Assembly: GCA_902601235.1 (NCBI GenBank)
Contig: CACKMG010000002.1
Coordinates: 49,757 to 113,756 of the forward strand
DNA: 64,000 nt
Direction: 5' to 3'
From: an uncultured Pelagibacteraceae bacterium
GTDB lineage: Bacteria; Pseudomonadota; Alphaproteobacteria; Pelagibacterales; Pelagibacteraceae
This document shows positions 26,399-36,407 of this stretch, piece after piece. The notes under the pieces were generated by a model. The model did no database searches. It was not told the origin of the DNA and saw nothing but the letters and a program-made list of their open reading frames with translations. The stretch's first letter is position 1. The number at the start of each line of letters is the position of its first letter. Position numbers and translations under genes: made by a program.

Positions 26399-27388
26399 TT
26401 AGAATGCTAATACTAAACTTAGTTCCATATGCTCGTCATTATCACCTGTTTGACCAGCTGTATCTTTTGACTCACCGAAAGTACCTCTAACAGTCATTGC
26501 TCCCATTGTATAAGAAGCATTGATAGCGTCAGATGTTTCTGTAACGTTTGTTCCAGATGGTACATCGTATTCTCTGTCCTGAGTAGCGATTGAAATTTTC
26601 ATTTCATCAGATACGTTGAACGCAATAGCGTAAGCTTCTACGTTAGTTCCGTTAGAACCAGCAGATCCATCATGGAATTCTGCCATTCTATAACCAACAG
26701 ATACTGGACCTGTAGAGTATAAAATGTGTCCAACAGATGAAGTATCATCGTTCTCAGTAGCTAAAGAGTAGTCTACAGTAGACTGACCATACTTAACAGT
26801 TAAACCATCTACGTAAGGAATGTCATAACTTAAGTGCCAGTCAGAAGCTTTAGCTGTTACACCAGCTCCATCATTTCCACCGTCACCAGTACCAGCTGTT
26901 CCGCCAGCATATGATGCTGTGTGCGCTAATGAAATGCTTAATCCAGCAAATGTATTACTGTAACCAAGTGTATCGTTAGAAGCTGCTCCGATTACACCTG
27001 CACCAGATACTCCTGTCCACACTTCTTCATAAGCAGTTGGAAGAAGGTCATCGTTTGCAACTGTACCTTCTAAACCACCACCGTTAGCATCTAATGATAA
27101 TGTACCCATATCACCCATATCAAGTGTTTGATACGTTGATAATGCAGCACCTATGTTATCATTAAGTGTTCTTACGATTGTAGCAGTACCAAATCCTACA
27201 TCACCAGAACCTGAGAATTTCACAGATGTATTTGATCCCCAAGGGTTACCAGTAGATGCGTCAGTACCGTTTGTTGTTGTGTAAGTTACTTCAGCTGTAC
27301 CTGATACACTCATTTCTACTGCGTTAGCAGAGAAAGCTACTAGTGATCCAGCTAGAGCTGTAAGACCTACTTTTTTTAAGTTTTTCAT
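26399..27388 (-). CDS. Outer-membrane porin-like beta-barrel protein
   Basis: A 329-aa secreted protein with a clear signal peptide (MKNLKKVGLTALAGSLVAFS, cleavage ANA|VEM after residue 23). The mature part is rich in Gly, Ser, Thr and Asp with alternating beta-strand pattern and ends LSLVLAF, the terminal Phe expected for outer-membrane insertion. It resembles Gram-negative porin family proteins. Codons are less A/T-ended than in neighbours and the ribosome-binding site is strong, both suggesting high expression. Specific substrate unknown. It has its own transcript, bounded by the terminator at 26349. Confidence 0.86.
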   Translation of the reverse strand: MKNLKKVGLTALAGSLVAFSANAVEMSVSGTAEVTYTTTNGTDASTGNPWGSNTSVKFSGSGDVGFGTATIVRTLNDNIGAALSTYQTLDMGDMGTLSLDANGGGLEGTVANDDLLPTAYEEVWTGVSGAGVIGAASNDTLGYSNTFAGLSISLAHTASYAGGTAGTGDGGNDGAGVTAKASDWHLSYDIPYVDGLTVKYGQSTVDYSLATENDDTSSVGHILYSTGPVSVGYRMAEFHDGSAGSNGTNVEAYAIAFNVSDEMKISIATQDREYDVPSGTNVTETSDAINASYTMGAMTVRGTFGESKDTAGQTGDNDEHMELSLVLAF

Positions 27389-27393
27389 ATTTT

Positions 27394-27400
27394 CTCCTTT
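27394..27400 (-). promoter_or_regulatory. Strong Shine-Dalgarno site of the porin gene
   Basis: AAAGGAG, read on the minus strand, lies 5 nt before the porin ATG. Most genes in this window show no comparable site, so it marks the porin as a highly translated gene. Confidence 0.8.
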
Positions 27401-27605
27401 TTATTATTAATAATAATATGAACAGGTGATTTTTAGGGTAAAACACTCCAAACAAGTAACAAAATACCAGTAAATGCTGATTTTTTTCCCAATTGTGATA
27501 TTTTTACAACACAAATAGCTTTCATAAAGCTTAAAAACACCTATTTTTCGCGATAATTTCTGAAGTTTTTATTTAAATAAAATTACAAGTATTTATATAT
27601 TTCTA
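27401..27605. other. Intergenic region between porin and DUF3576 genes
   Basis: About 200 nt separate the two divergent genes, long for this window. It must contain the porin promoter and a leader with a TTATTATTAATAATAA tract. I see no confident -35/-10 pair for either gene. A weak minus-strand pair, TTGTTA with TACCCT 16 nt away, lies near 27435-27465. No open reading frame or riboswitch is evident. Confidence 0.5.
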
Positions 27606-28175
27606 ATGTTTTCAAAAAAAATTAGCTTAATTTTAAAAAAAAATTTTTTAATACTCTCAATATTTTTTATTTTACAGTCTTGTGGTTCTTGGAATCCACC
27701 AGATGTGAAAGATAGTCCGATTAATGACGCCGATATGAGAAAAAGAAATATTGAAGAGGGTAGAGGCATTACTTTTGGAGGAAAAAAAGGTGGGTCAGGA
27801 AATTTTGATTTTGCAACCTCAAACGAAATGTGGAGAGCTACTTTACAAATTTTGGATTTTGTCCCATTGTCAACTGCTGATTACGGAGGGGGGATTATTA
27901 TCACTGATTGGTACTCCGATGATTTAGACTCAAAAGAGTCAATTAAAATAATGGTGAATTTTTTATCTAATGAAATTAGAGCTGATGGTATTGATATAAA
28001 AGTCTATAAAAAGATTTGTAATCAAAATTTTAAATGTAATACTCAACTGATTAAATCAAATATTAGTAATGATATAAAATTAGCAGTTTTAAAAAAAGCT
28101 GCTCAAATTAAAAAACAAGATGGAAAGAAAAGGGCCAAAGATAATAATTATACAATTGTTCCATCCAAAGAATAA
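27606..28175 (+). CDS. DUF3576 domain lipoprotein
   Basis: A 189-aa exported lipoprotein with hydrophobic leader and lipobox LQSC near residue 25. It matches the alphaproteobacterial DUF3576 pattern (LWRATLQILDFVPLSTADYGGGIIITDWYS-like region near residues 78-107). This family is regularly found directly upstream of leuS and lptE, as here, and is suspected to have an outer-membrane or envelope role, but no function is established. The gene ends 6 nt before leuS. Confidence 0.82.
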   Translation: MFSKKISLILKKNFLILSIFFILQSCGSWNPPDVKDSPINDADMRKRNIEEGRGITFGGKKGGSGNFDFATSNEMWRATLQILDFVPLSTADYGGGIIITDWYSDDLDSKESIKIMVNFLSNEIRADGIDIKVYKKICNQNFKCNTQLIKSNISNDIKLAVLKKAAQIKKQDGKKRAKDNNYTIVPSKE

Positions 28176-28181
28176 ATTAAG

Positions 28182-30722
28182 TTGAGTAGATATAACTTTA
28201 GACTCGTAGAAAAAAAGTGGCAAGACCATTGGGAAAAGAACAATTCTTTTAAAGCAGTGGTAGACCCTAAAAAGGAAAAATTTTATTGCTTAGAAATGTT
28301 TCCTTATCCATCTGGAAAAATACACATGGGTCATGTCCGAAATTATACAATTGGTGATGTATTGGCTAGACATAAGTCTTTACAAGGTTTCAATGTTTTA
28401 CATCCCATGGGTTGGGATTCTTTCGGTATGCCAGCAGAAAATGCTGCAAAAGAAAATAATTTAAATCCAAAAAATTGGACAGAGGAAAATATTAATACAA
28501 TGAAGAACCAATTAAAAAAGTTAGGTCTATCCATTGATTGGGATAGGGAGATTTCAACTTGCTCACCTGAATATTACAAACACCAACAAAAAATTTTCTT
28601 AGATCTATATGATAAAGGCCTTATATATCGTAAAGAAAGTTACGTAAATTGGGATCCTGTTGATCAAACTGTTCTCGCAAATGAACAAGTTATTAATGGT
28701 AAAGGTTGGCGCTCAGGAGCAACAGTTGAAAGAAAAAAATTAAATCAATGGTTCTTCAAAATTTCAAGTTTTGCTGAAGAGTTACTTTCTGATTTAGATA
28801 CTTTAAATCAGTGGCCTGAAAAAGTTAAAATAATGCAAAAAAATTGGATTGGAAAATCTTTTGGTTGTAATATTAATTTTAAGATTGAGAGGTCTGAAAA
28901 TGTTAAATCAATCAAATGTTACACGACAAGACCAGACACACTTTTTGGTTTCTCTTTCTTAGCCTTATCAGTAGATCACCCATTATCTAAATTTTATGAA
29001 AAAGACAAAAAATTTGTAGATTTTAAAGAAAAATGTTCAAAAACAGGCACCACGGAAGAATCAATTGCACAAGCCGAAAAAATTGGTTTCAAAACAGAAT
29101 TGTTAGCAATTAATCCATTAAATGAGCAAGAAAAAGTGCCTGTATATTTTGCAAACTTTGTATTGATGGATTATGGATTTGGTGCTGTTTTTGGATGTCC
29201 TGCTCACGACCAAAGAGATTTTGATTTTGCTAAGAAATATAATTTAAAAATAAAAACTGTTGTAAAACCAATTGAAGAAACAGATGAATATAAAGTTAAA
29301 GATGAAGCTTACACTGGAGGTGGTGTAATAATAAACTCTGCATTTTTAAATGGTTTAAAAGTTCCTGAGGATTCTATTTTAAAAACAATAGAAATTTTAA
29401 AAGAAAAAAAAATCGGTGATAAAAAAACAAATTATAGACTTAAAGATTGGGGTGTTTCGAGGCAGAGATATTGGGGTTGTCCAATCCCAATAGCCTATGA
29501 TGATAAAAATCAAATTCATAAAATTCCAGAAAAAGATCTGCCAATTTTACTTCCAGATAAAATAAATTTGAAAACAAAAGGGAATCCTCTTGACTTTGCA
29601 GATGAATGGAAAAAAGTTAAAATTAATGGAAAAATTTATATAAGGGAAACAGATACTTTGGATACTTTTGTAGACTCCTCATGGTATTTTTTAAGATTTT
29701 GCTCTTCTAAAGAAACTAATTATTCATTTAATAAAAATGAAATAGATTACTGGATGCCAGTTGATCAATACATTGGTGGAGTAGAACATGCAATATTACA
29801 TTTATTATATTCAAGATTTTTTACAAGAGCTATTAATTTAAACAATAAAGAATTTGATTTAAAAGAACCATTTAAAGGATTGTTTACTCAAGGGATGGTT
29901 TGTCATCAAACTTATAGAGATCAAAAAGATAATTGGCTCAATCCAGAAGAGGTTTTTTCCGATGATGGAAAAAATTATTTTGTTAAAAACAAACCCTCAG
30001 AAAAAGTAACTATAGGGCCTTCTGAGTCAATGTCTAAATCAAAAAAAAATACCATTGATCCAGAAAAAATGATTGAGTCATATGGTGCTGATGCGGTTAG
30101 ACTTTTTATATTATCAGATAGTCCACCTGAAAAAGATATACAGTGGTCAGAATCTGGCATGACCTCTGCTTATAAGTTTATTCAAAAATTTTGGATGATG
30201 AGCCAAAATATTTTAGAAATAATTAATAATGAACCTAATCAATCAATCAATAACGAAATAGAAATATTTACAAATCAATCAATAGAAAAAATTAATGTGG
30301 CTCTCGAAAAGTTTAGATATAATGTGATTATAGCCGTATTCCATGATATTTTTAATTATTACAATAAAGTTTCACAAAATAAGAAAAACTATAAAAATTT
30401 AAGAGGAAATTTTGAAAAAATTCTAATAGTTATGTCACCGATAATACCCCATTTAACAAACGAGTGTTTGCAAAGTATAGCGTCAGAGAATTTTATATGG
30501 CCAAAAGTCAAAAAGGAATTTTTAGAAACTGATGAAAAAGAAATTGTCATTCAAATTAATGGAAAAAAAAGAGGGAATATAACAATAAACAAGAAAAGTG
30601 AAGAAAATGAAATACTAGCAAAAATTAAGGAATTAGACATAATCCAAAAATACATAAAAGATAAAAAAATTTCTAAAACAATTTATGTAAAAGAAAGATT
30701 AATAAACATTATAGTAAATTAA
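28182..30722 (+). CDS. leuS: Leucyl-tRNA synthetase
   Basis: Charges tRNA-Leu. Class I motifs are [16 protein letters not shown] (HIGH equivalent HMGH, near residue 50) and [12 protein letters not shown] (KMSKS equivalent, near 620). The editing CP1 domain is present ([29 protein letters not shown]). At 846 aa it has the usual length. Start codon is TTG at 28182; no ATG lies nearby in frame that would keep the conserved [14 protein letters not shown] start. It overlaps lptE by one base. Confidence 0.96.
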   Translation: MSRYNFRLVEKKWQDHWEKNNSFKAVVDPKKEKFYCLEMFPYPSGKIHMGHVRNYTIGDVLARHKSLQGFNVLHPMGWDSFGMPAENAAKENNLNPKNWTEENINTMKNQLKKLGLSIDWDREISTCSPEYYKHQQKIFLDLYDKGLIYRKESYVNWDPVDQTVLANEQVINGKGWRSGATVERKKLNQWFFKISSFAEELLSDLDTLNQWPEKVKIMQKNWIGKSFGCNINFKIERSENVKSIKCYTTRPDTLFGFSFLALSVDHPLSKFYEKDKKFVDFKEKCSKTGTTEESIAQAEKIGFKTELLAINPLNEQEKVPVYFANFVLMDYGFGAVFGCPAHDQRDFDFAKKYNLKIKTVVKPIEETDEYKVKDEAYTGGGVIINSAFLNGLKVPEDSILKTIEILKEKKIGDKKTNYRLKDWGVSRQRYWGCPIPIAYDDKNQIHKIPEKDLPILLPDKINLKTKGNPLDFADEWKKVKINGKIYIRETDTLDTFVDSSWYFLRFCSSKETNYSFNKNEIDYWMPVDQYIGGVEHAILHLLYSRFFTRAINLNNKEFDLKEPFKGLFTQGMVCHQTYRDQKDNWLNPEEVFSDDGKNYFVKNKPSEKVTIGPSESMSKSKKNTIDPEKMIESYGADAVRLFILSDSPPEKDIQWSESGMTSAYKFIQKFWMMSQNILEIINNEPNQSINNEIEIFTNQSIEKINVALEKFRYNVIIAVFHDIFNYYNKVSQNKKNYKNLRGNFEKILIVMSPIIPHLTNECLQSIASENFIWPKVKKEFLETDEKEIVIQINGKKRGNITINKKSEENEILAKIKELDIIQKYIKDKKISKTIYVKERLINIIVN

Positions 30723-31156
30723 TGAAAAAAATTTTAATTTTATTTCTTTTTCTATCTGCTTGTGGCTATCAACCTTTATATAATGCAAATTTAATAGATT
30801 TTGAATTTAATAAAATCAACTTATCTGGTGATTTTAAAATAAATAGAAAAATTATCTCTACTTTAAATATAAATGAATCTAATAACACAAATAAAGAAAT
30901 TTCAATTGATAGTTCGCAATCAATTACTGTAACATCCAGAGATGCTCAAGGACAACCAGCCACATATAGAACAAGCGTTAATGTTACAGTTTCTATAAAA
31001 GATCAAAGTAAAACCATTAAAACAAAATCATTTAGTGAAGATTTTACTTATAACAATATTGAAAATAAATATGATTTATCTGTTTATCAAGATGATGTTC
31101 AAAATAATTTAATTAAAAAGATTGTAGATGATTTAATTGTTTATATAAACTTATAG
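30722..31156 (+). CDS. lptE: LPS-assembly lipoprotein LptE-like
   Basis: Outer-membrane partner of LptD in lipopolysaccharide insertion. The 144-aa protein has a short signal with lipobox LSACGYQPLY (modified Cys near 14), the family's characteristic CGYxPLY start, and YRTSVNVTVSIKD in the core. Position between leuS and holA is the standard one in proteobacteria. Its ATG overlaps the leuS stop (TAATG), and holA begins on the next base after its own stop. Confidence 0.87.
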   Translation: MKKILILFLFLSACGYQPLYNANLIDFEFNKINLSGDFKINRKIISTLNINESNNTNKEISIDSSQSITVTSRDAQGQPATYRTSVNVTVSIKDQSKTIKTKSFSEDFTYNNIENKYDLSVYQDDVQNNLIKKIVDDLIVYINL

Positions 31157-32158
31157 ATGATTTTAAAAACATTCAAACTTGAGAAAAAAGTAATCAATAA
31201 TTATAGATTTTTTCTAATCTACGGAAATAATAAGGGTTTTATAGAAGAAATTGTTAAAGATTATCTAAAACCAATACTTTACCAAAATATATATAATTAT
31301 GATGAAAACGAAATACTTCAAAATTTAGAAAACTTTAAAGAAGATATTCTAAATATGTCATTTTTTGATGATAAAAAACTAATCATTATTTCAAGGGTTA
31401 CAGATAAAATTTTCAGTACAGTTGAAGAAATCATCAAAAAAGACGTAAAAGATATTTCAATAATACTAAAAGCTTCCTCGTTAGAAAAAAAATCCAAGAT
31501 AAGAAATTTTTTTGAAAAACAGAAAGAAACCGCTTGTATTCCTGTTTATGAAGATAATTACCAAACCTTAGATGTTATCGTTAAAGATTTTCTTCAAAAA
31601 AAAAAAATTATTCTTTCGCAACAAGTCATAAATATTATAGTTGAAAGAGCTAAGGGTGATCGAATTAATCTTAAAAATGAATTGAATAAGATAGAATATT
31701 TTTCTAAAAATAAAAAAAAAATAGAGCTGGAACAAATATTAGATTTAACAAATTTAGCAGAAAATTATAATGTTTCAGAGTTAGTTGATAATTCATTAGC
31801 TCAAAATAAGAAGAAAACTTTATATATTCTAAATGAAAATAATTTTGCCTCTGATGATTGTATACAAATTGTAAGAGTTTATTTATCTAAATTAAAAAGA
31901 TTGTTAAACATAAAATCAGAGACAATTAAAAATGATAATTTAGATCAAATTATAACTTCTTATAAACCTCCAATTTTTTGGAAAGAAAAAGATATAGTAA
32001 AACAACAGATAAAAATTTGGAACTTTAAAAACATAGAAAATTTGATCATGGATACCAACGAGCTAGAATATCAAATCAAAAAAAACCCAAATTCCTCAAC
32101 AATACTGCTTACAAACTTTATTTTAGAAAAAACATTGCAGCCTAATAATTCGCTTTAA
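31157..32158 (+). CDS. holA: DNA polymerase III delta subunit
   Basis: Clamp-loader subunit that opens the beta sliding clamp. Recognisable by FLIYGNNKGFIEEIV at the start, SFFDDKKLIII near residue 70 and the alpha-helical middle and C-terminal domains. At 333 aa it is full length. A run of twelve A at 31596-31607 lies in frame (FLQKKKII), a possible slippage site. The 3' end overlaps convergent parB by 17 nt. Confidence 0.9.
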   Translation: MILKTFKLEKKVINNYRFFLIYGNNKGFIEEIVKDYLKPILYQNIYNYDENEILQNLENFKEDILNMSFFDDKKLIIISRVTDKIFSTVEEIIKKDVKDISIILKASSLEKKSKIRNFFEKQKETACIPVYEDNYQTLDVIVKDFLQKKKIILSQQVINIIVERAKGDRINLKNELNKIEYFSKNKKKIELEQILDLTNLAENYNVSELVDNSLAQNKKKTLYILNENNFASDDCIQIVRVYLSKLKRLLNIKSETIKNDNLDQIITSYKPPIFWKEKDIVKQQIKIWNFKNIENLIMDTNELEYQIKKNPNSSTILLTNFILEKTLQPNNSL

Positions 32159-32981
32159 TAATATCTATAATTTTGTTTAATTGATCTAGATCATGATAGG
32201 CAAAAGATATTGTGCCCTTATTTTTTTTATTATTCTTTATAGAAACTGATAATCCAATTTTGTTACTTATATTCTCCTCTAAATTCTTTATATTTGGATC
32301 GATGGATTTACTTACAGAGGCTTTTTTTTTAAAAATTTTAACAAAATTCTCTGCTTGTCTTACAGATAATTTTTTTTCAATAATTTTATTAGCAACAAAT
32401 AATGCATTATCTAAGCCAACTAAAATTTTAGCATGCCCAGGGCTAATTTTTTTTTCCTCTATAAATTTCAAAACTTCTGGAGGTAAATTAAGTAATCGAA
32501 TTGAATTTGTTATATAACTTCTACTTTTTCCAATAAATTTTGAAACTTTTTCTTGGTCATAGGAGAAATCATCTATTAATCTTTTATATCCTTGAGCTTC
32601 TTCTAATGGATTTAAATCATGTCTTTGAACATTTTCAACTATCGCGAATTCCAAAGATTTTAGATCATCCGCCTCAGTAACCACAACAGGAATATCATGA
32701 AGACCGGCTTTTCTTGCTGCAATCCATCTCCTCTCGCCTGCTATAATCTCAAATTTAGAATTTTCTGTTTCTGATTTTCTAACTATAATTGGCTGAATTA
32801 CCCCTCGTTCTTTAATAGAATTTGTTAAATCATTTAAGTTTTCTTCATCAAAATTTTTTCTAGGTTGAAATTTGTTTGGAAGTATATCACTTAATAAAAG
32901 TTTGTTTGTTTTACTTTGGACCTTTGTTTCACCTATTAAAGAAGATAAACCTCTGCCCAACCCTTTTTTAATTTTATTCAT
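32142..32981 (-). CDS. parB: Chromosome partitioning protein ParB
   Basis: CTP-dependent clamp that loads at parS and partitions the origin region. GLGRGLSSLIGE opens the protein, the CTP-binding box AGERRWIAARKAG lies near residue 80, and a helix-turn-helix follows (QEKVSKFIGKSRSYITNSIRLLNLP near 140-165). At 279 aa it is normal. Its ATG shares one base with the parA stop. A parS-like site lies 1.4 kb away in rsmG. Confidence 0.95.
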   Translation of the reverse strand: MNKIKKGLGRGLSSLIGETKVQSKTNKLLLSDILPNKFQPRKNFDEENLNDLTNSIKERGVIQPIIVRKSETENSKFEIIAGERRWIAARKAGLHDIPVVVTEADDLKSLEFAIVENVQRHDLNPLEEAQGYKRLIDDFSYDQEKVSKFIGKSRSYITNSIRLLNLPPEVLKFIEEKKISPGHAKILVGLDNALFVANKIIEKKLSVRQAENFVKIFKKKASVSKSIDPNIKNLEENISNKIGLSVSIKNNKKNKGTISFAYHDLDQLNKIIDIIKANY

Positions 32982-33775
32982 TATGCTGCACTCCCAACTT
33001 TATTTTCTTGAGCCATGAACTCATCTGTAAAACTATAATATGACTTACTGCCTGGACAATTCTTGTCATAAATCAATACCGGAATACCATGAGATGGTGC
33101 TTCTGATAATCTTACGTTTCGAGGTATTACAGTTTGGTAAACTTTATCTTTGAAATAATCTCTCGCTTCTTGTTCAACCTGCGATGAAAGTTTATTTCTT
33201 CTGTCATACATAGTTAAAAGTATGCCTTGAATTTCTAATTCAGGATTTAAATTGGCTTTAATTCTTTCAATCGTCTTCATTAGCTGTGTAAGTCCCTCTA
33301 ATGCAAAAAATTCTGTTTGGAGTGGCACAAGCAGTGAGTTAGATGATACCAAAGCCATTACAGTTAAAAGACTCAAAGAAGGGGGGCAATCTATGAGAAT
33401 ATAATCATATAATCCTCTAGAATCATTTAAATACGCGGTTAATTTAGCCTTAAGTATAAAGGCTCTATCGCTGTCACCAGCCGTCTCAACCTCTAATCCA
33501 GATAAATCTACATTGGATGATATTAAATCAAGATTTTGAAAGTTTGTTTTTTTAATTACGTTTGAAATCGACATTGTGCCATTGAGAATCCCATAAATTG
33601 TCTGATCGGATTGAGAGGTGTTGGACAATCCTAATCCTGTGGTAGCATTTCCTTGAGGGTCTAGATCGATTACTAAAATTTTTTTACCAAGTTGAGATAA
33701 CGCCGACGCTAAATTAATTACAGTTGTTGTTTTTCCAACTCCACCCTTTTGATTTATAATTGAAATTATTTTCAT
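32981..33775 (-). CDS. parA: Chromosome partitioning ATPase ParA
   Basis: Deviant-Walker P-loop ATPase that moves ParB-parS complexes. NQKGGVGKTTTVINLA at residues 8-23 contains the signature lysine, with DLDPQGNATTGLG and LIDCPPSLSLLT downstream. At 264 aa it is the chromosomal type. It overlaps rsmG by 4 nt and parB by 1 nt, so rsmG-parA-parB probably form one transcript with mnmG. Confidence 0.96.
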   Translation of the reverse strand: MKIISIINQKGGVGKTTTVINLASALSQLGKKILVIDLDPQGNATTGLGLSNTSQSDQTIYGILNGTMSISNVIKKTNFQNLDLISSNVDLSGLEVETAGDSDRAFILKAKLTAYLNDSRGLYDYILIDCPPSLSLLTVMALVSSNSLLVPLQTEFFALEGLTQLMKTIERIKANLNPELEIQGILLTMYDRRNKLSSQVEQEARDYFKDKVYQTVIPRNVRLSEAPSHGIPVLIYDKNCPGSKSYYSFTDEFMAQENKVGSAA

Positions 33776-34419
33776 GAAATCTTTTTTTTAATTTTTTTGA
33801 TATTTAATATAAATGAGTCGTTGCTTGTTAAACTTTTTTTTTCTTCATAATCTAAATCCCACTCTTGAAGTGTTTCATTAAGAATTTTTCTTCCACTAGT
33901 TCCCATAAAAAAGATAATATTTTTATATTTTTTAAAATTTTCATTAACTAAGTTTAAAATCACAGGCATTGGCTTAAACGCCCTGGACATAATTGTGCCT
34001 GTTTCAATATTTTTAAGTGAAAAAATATCTTTCTGAATTATTTCTGTATTTAAATTTAATTTTTTTGAAACTTCTCTAAGGAAAGCACATTTGTGGTAGC
34101 TTTTTTCATAAAGGTTTACTTTCAGGTCATTTTTAATTTTTTTCATCACTATAGCCACAATTAATCCTGGCATTCCACCCCCTGAACCTAAATCTGAGGT
34201 TGTATTACAATTTAAATCAACAAAATCAATGATTTGCGCGGAATCTATTATATGGCGCTCTCTTATTGCCTCTTTTTCATACATTTTTTTACTTATTATA
34301 TTAATTTTACGATTTTTTTCCTGTATCATCGTAATTAGAGTCTCAAGCTCATTACAAGTTTCACGTGAAACATTCAAATTGGAAATTTTGGAATAAGAAT
34401 TTAAAATTAAGTTGTCCAT
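33772..34419 (-). CDS. rsmG: 16S rRNA G527 N7-methyltransferase
   Basis: SAM-dependent methyltransferase for 16S rRNA. The SAM-binding motif SDLGSGGGMPGLIVAIV is near residues 75-91, and the neighbouring RERHIIDSAQIIDF is conserved. At 215 aa it is full length. Codons 16-21 (NVSRET) coincide with a parS-like palindrome, a known arrangement in several bacteria. It lies directly between mnmG (1-nt overlap) and parA. Confidence 0.94.
   Translation of the reverse strand: MDNLILNSYSKISNLNVSRETCNELETLITMIQEKNRKINIISKKMYEKEAIRERHIIDSAQIIDFVDLNCNTTSDLGSGGGMPGLIVAIVMKKIKNDLKVNLYEKSYHKCAFLREVSKKLNLNTEIIQKDIFSLKNIETGTIMSRAFKPMPVILNLVNENFKKYKNIIFFMGTSGRKILNETLQEWDLDYEEKKSLTSNDSFILNIKKIKKKIS
34357..34372. 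promoter_or_regulatory. parS centromere-like site inside rsmG
   Basis: On the minus strand TGTTTCACGTGAAACT matches the ParB site TGTTTCACGTGAAACA at 15 of 16 positions, with the 14-bp palindrome core intact. It lies 1.4 kb upstream of parB and about 9.2 kb from the putative origin. It was the only clear match I found in the window. Confidence 0.88.
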
Positions 34420-36290
34420 TAAGCTATATGCTTAATAGACTTTCTTTTAACGTGTGACAACAAAATATATACGGCTGCAGGAGTTATTCCATCAATTCTT
34501 AAAGCCTGACCCATAGTTTTAGGCCTTATTTCTTTGAATTTGGCTTTTACTTCATTAGAAAGGCCTGAAAATTGATCATAATCAATATTATCTGGTATTG
34601 TTAAATTCTCATCTCGCTTAAAAGCTAAAATATCGGCTTTTTGTTTCTTTAAATATCCTCTGTAATGAGAGTTAATCTCAATCTGCTCATCAATTTCATT
34701 TCCATAATCAGCGATTTCAGGCCAAATATTCCTTATTTTTGTCATATCAACACTTTTTTGGGTAAGAATTTCCTCTGCGGATCTAAAAACACCGTCTTTC
34801 GCTATTTTTATTCCAAATTTATCTGCCTTAGAGGGTGAAATGTTTAAATTAGACATTTGAAGAGATATTTTACTTAATTTATTAAATTTATCCTCAAATA
34901 GTTGTTTTCTAATTTTTGTTATTAAACCAATTTTAATTCCTTTGTGAGTAAGCCTTAAGTCTGCGTTATCTGACCTAAGACTTAGTCTATATTCTGCTCG
35001 AGATGTAAACATTCTATAAGGCTCAGCAACGCCCTTAGTAACTAAATCGTCTATCATAACGCCTATGTAAGCATCTGATCTATCTAAAATAAAAGGCTCC
35101 ATATTCTTTAAAGATAGAGCAGCATTAATTCCTGCTATAAGACCTTGGGCAGCTGCTTCCTCATAACCTGTAGTTCCATTAATTTGACCAGCGAGATAAA
35201 GATTTTTTATTTTTTTTGTCTCCAGTGTTAAAAAGAGTTCTCTTGGGTCAATATAATCATATTCAATGGCATATCCTGGTCTAATTACTTTTACATTCTC
35301 TAAACCGCTGATATTGTTGAGTATTTCATATTGCACAACTTCAGGTAGAGATGTTGATATACCATTAGGATAAATAGTATGATCGTTTAGACCCTCAGGC
35401 TCAAGAAATATTTGATGTCTTGTTTTATCAGCGAACTTTACTATTTTGTCTTCAATAGAGGGACAGTATCTAGGACCAACACCTTGAATGCTTCCTGAAT
35501 ACATTGCACTTTTAGATAAATTCTTTTCAATTATTTTATGAACTCTCTCGTTAGTATAAGTCATGGAACAAGACACTTGTTTGTTTATATTTTTTTTGGT
35601 CAGAAAAGAAAAAAAATATGGGTCTTCATCGGCAAACTGTTTTTCCAAATTTTCAAAATTAATTGTTCTAGAATCTAGTCTAGGAGGTGTCCCTGTTTTT
35701 AATCTTCCAATTTTGAAATTATGTTTTTCTAATTGTTCACTTAAGCCTGTACTCGGTTTTTCATCGAAACGTCCAGCAGGAGTTCTTTCATCACCTATAT
35801 GTATCAAACCATTCAGAAAAGTGCCTGTTGTTAAGATTAACTTGTTACAATTTACTTCGTTACCACTTAGTGTGATAAATCCACTTATTTGATTATTCTT
35901 AAAAATAAAACTCATTACAGGATCCGAAAAAATGCTTAAATTACAGTAGTTTACAAGTTTTTCTTGCATATATTTACGATATAATGATCTATCAGATTGA
36001 GTTCGGGGTCCTCTTACTGCAGGTCCTCTACTTCTATTTAGTAGTCTAAATTGTATTCCAGATTTATCAGCCACTTCTCCCATGACACCATCTAAAGCAT
36101 CAATTTCTCTAACTAAGTGACCTTTGCCTAAACCACCTATAGCCGGATTACAGGACATTTCTCCAATCGTATTTTTGTTATGCGTAAATAAAGCGGTGTT
36201 TACACCAAGCCTCGCTGAAGCCGCTGCAGCTTCACAACCAGCATGACCACCTCCGATAACAACTACATCAAATCGCAAATCTTTTTTCAT
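34419..36290 (-). CDS. mnmG: tRNA uridine 5-carboxymethylaminomethyl modification enzyme MnmG (GidA)
   Basis: FAD enzyme that, with MnmE, modifies U34 of certain tRNAs. The FAD-binding [21 protein letters not shown] opens the protein, and [43 protein letters not shown] and [20 protein letters not shown] are conserved. At 623 aa it is complete, ATG at 36288-36290. It leads the run to rsmG-parA-parB. A 117-nt AT-rich gap separates it from mnmE. Confidence 0.97.
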   Translation of the reverse strand: MKKDLRFDVVVIGGGHAGCEAAAASARLGVNTALFTHNKNTIGEMSCNPAIGGLGKGHLVREIDALDGVMGEVADKSGIQFRLLNRSRGPAVRGPRTQSDRSLYRKYMQEKLVNYCNLSIFSDPVMSFIFKNNQISGFITLSGNEVNCNKLILTTGTFLNGLIHIGDERTPAGRFDEKPSTGLSEQLEKHNFKIGRLKTGTPPRLDSRTINFENLEKQFADEDPYFFSFLTKKNINKQVSCSMTYTNERVHKIIEKNLSKSAMYSGSIQGVGPRYCPSIEDKIVKFADKTRHQIFLEPEGLNDHTIYPNGISTSLPEVVQYEILNNISGLENVKVIRPGYAIEYDYIDPRELFLTLETKKIKNLYLAGQINGTTGYEEAAAQGLIAGINAALSLKNMEPFILDRSDAYIGVMIDDLVTKGVAEPYRMFTSRAEYRLSLRSDNADLRLTHKGIKIGLITKIRKQLFEDKFNKLSKISLQMSNLNISPSKADKFGIKIAKDGVFRSAEEILTQKSVDMTKIRNIWPEIADYGNEIDEQIEINSHYRGYLKKQKADILAFKRDENLTIPDNIDYDQFSGLSNEVKAKFKEIRPKTMGQALRIDGITPAAVYILLSHVKRKSIKHIA

Positions 36291-36407
36291 GAGCTAAATT
36301 TATATTCAATTATGATATTTACAAGATTTCTGTTTTTTTTTTGAAAAAAGTCTTATTTAGCAGCGAAGATTAAAAAAAACATCAAAAAAAACCACATAAA
36401 ACAACTA

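Noticed and set aside
36291-36407. Possible terminator or small gene between mnmE and mnmG
   Set aside because: Only A- and T-runs without a stable GC-containing stem, and no plausible frame on either strand.
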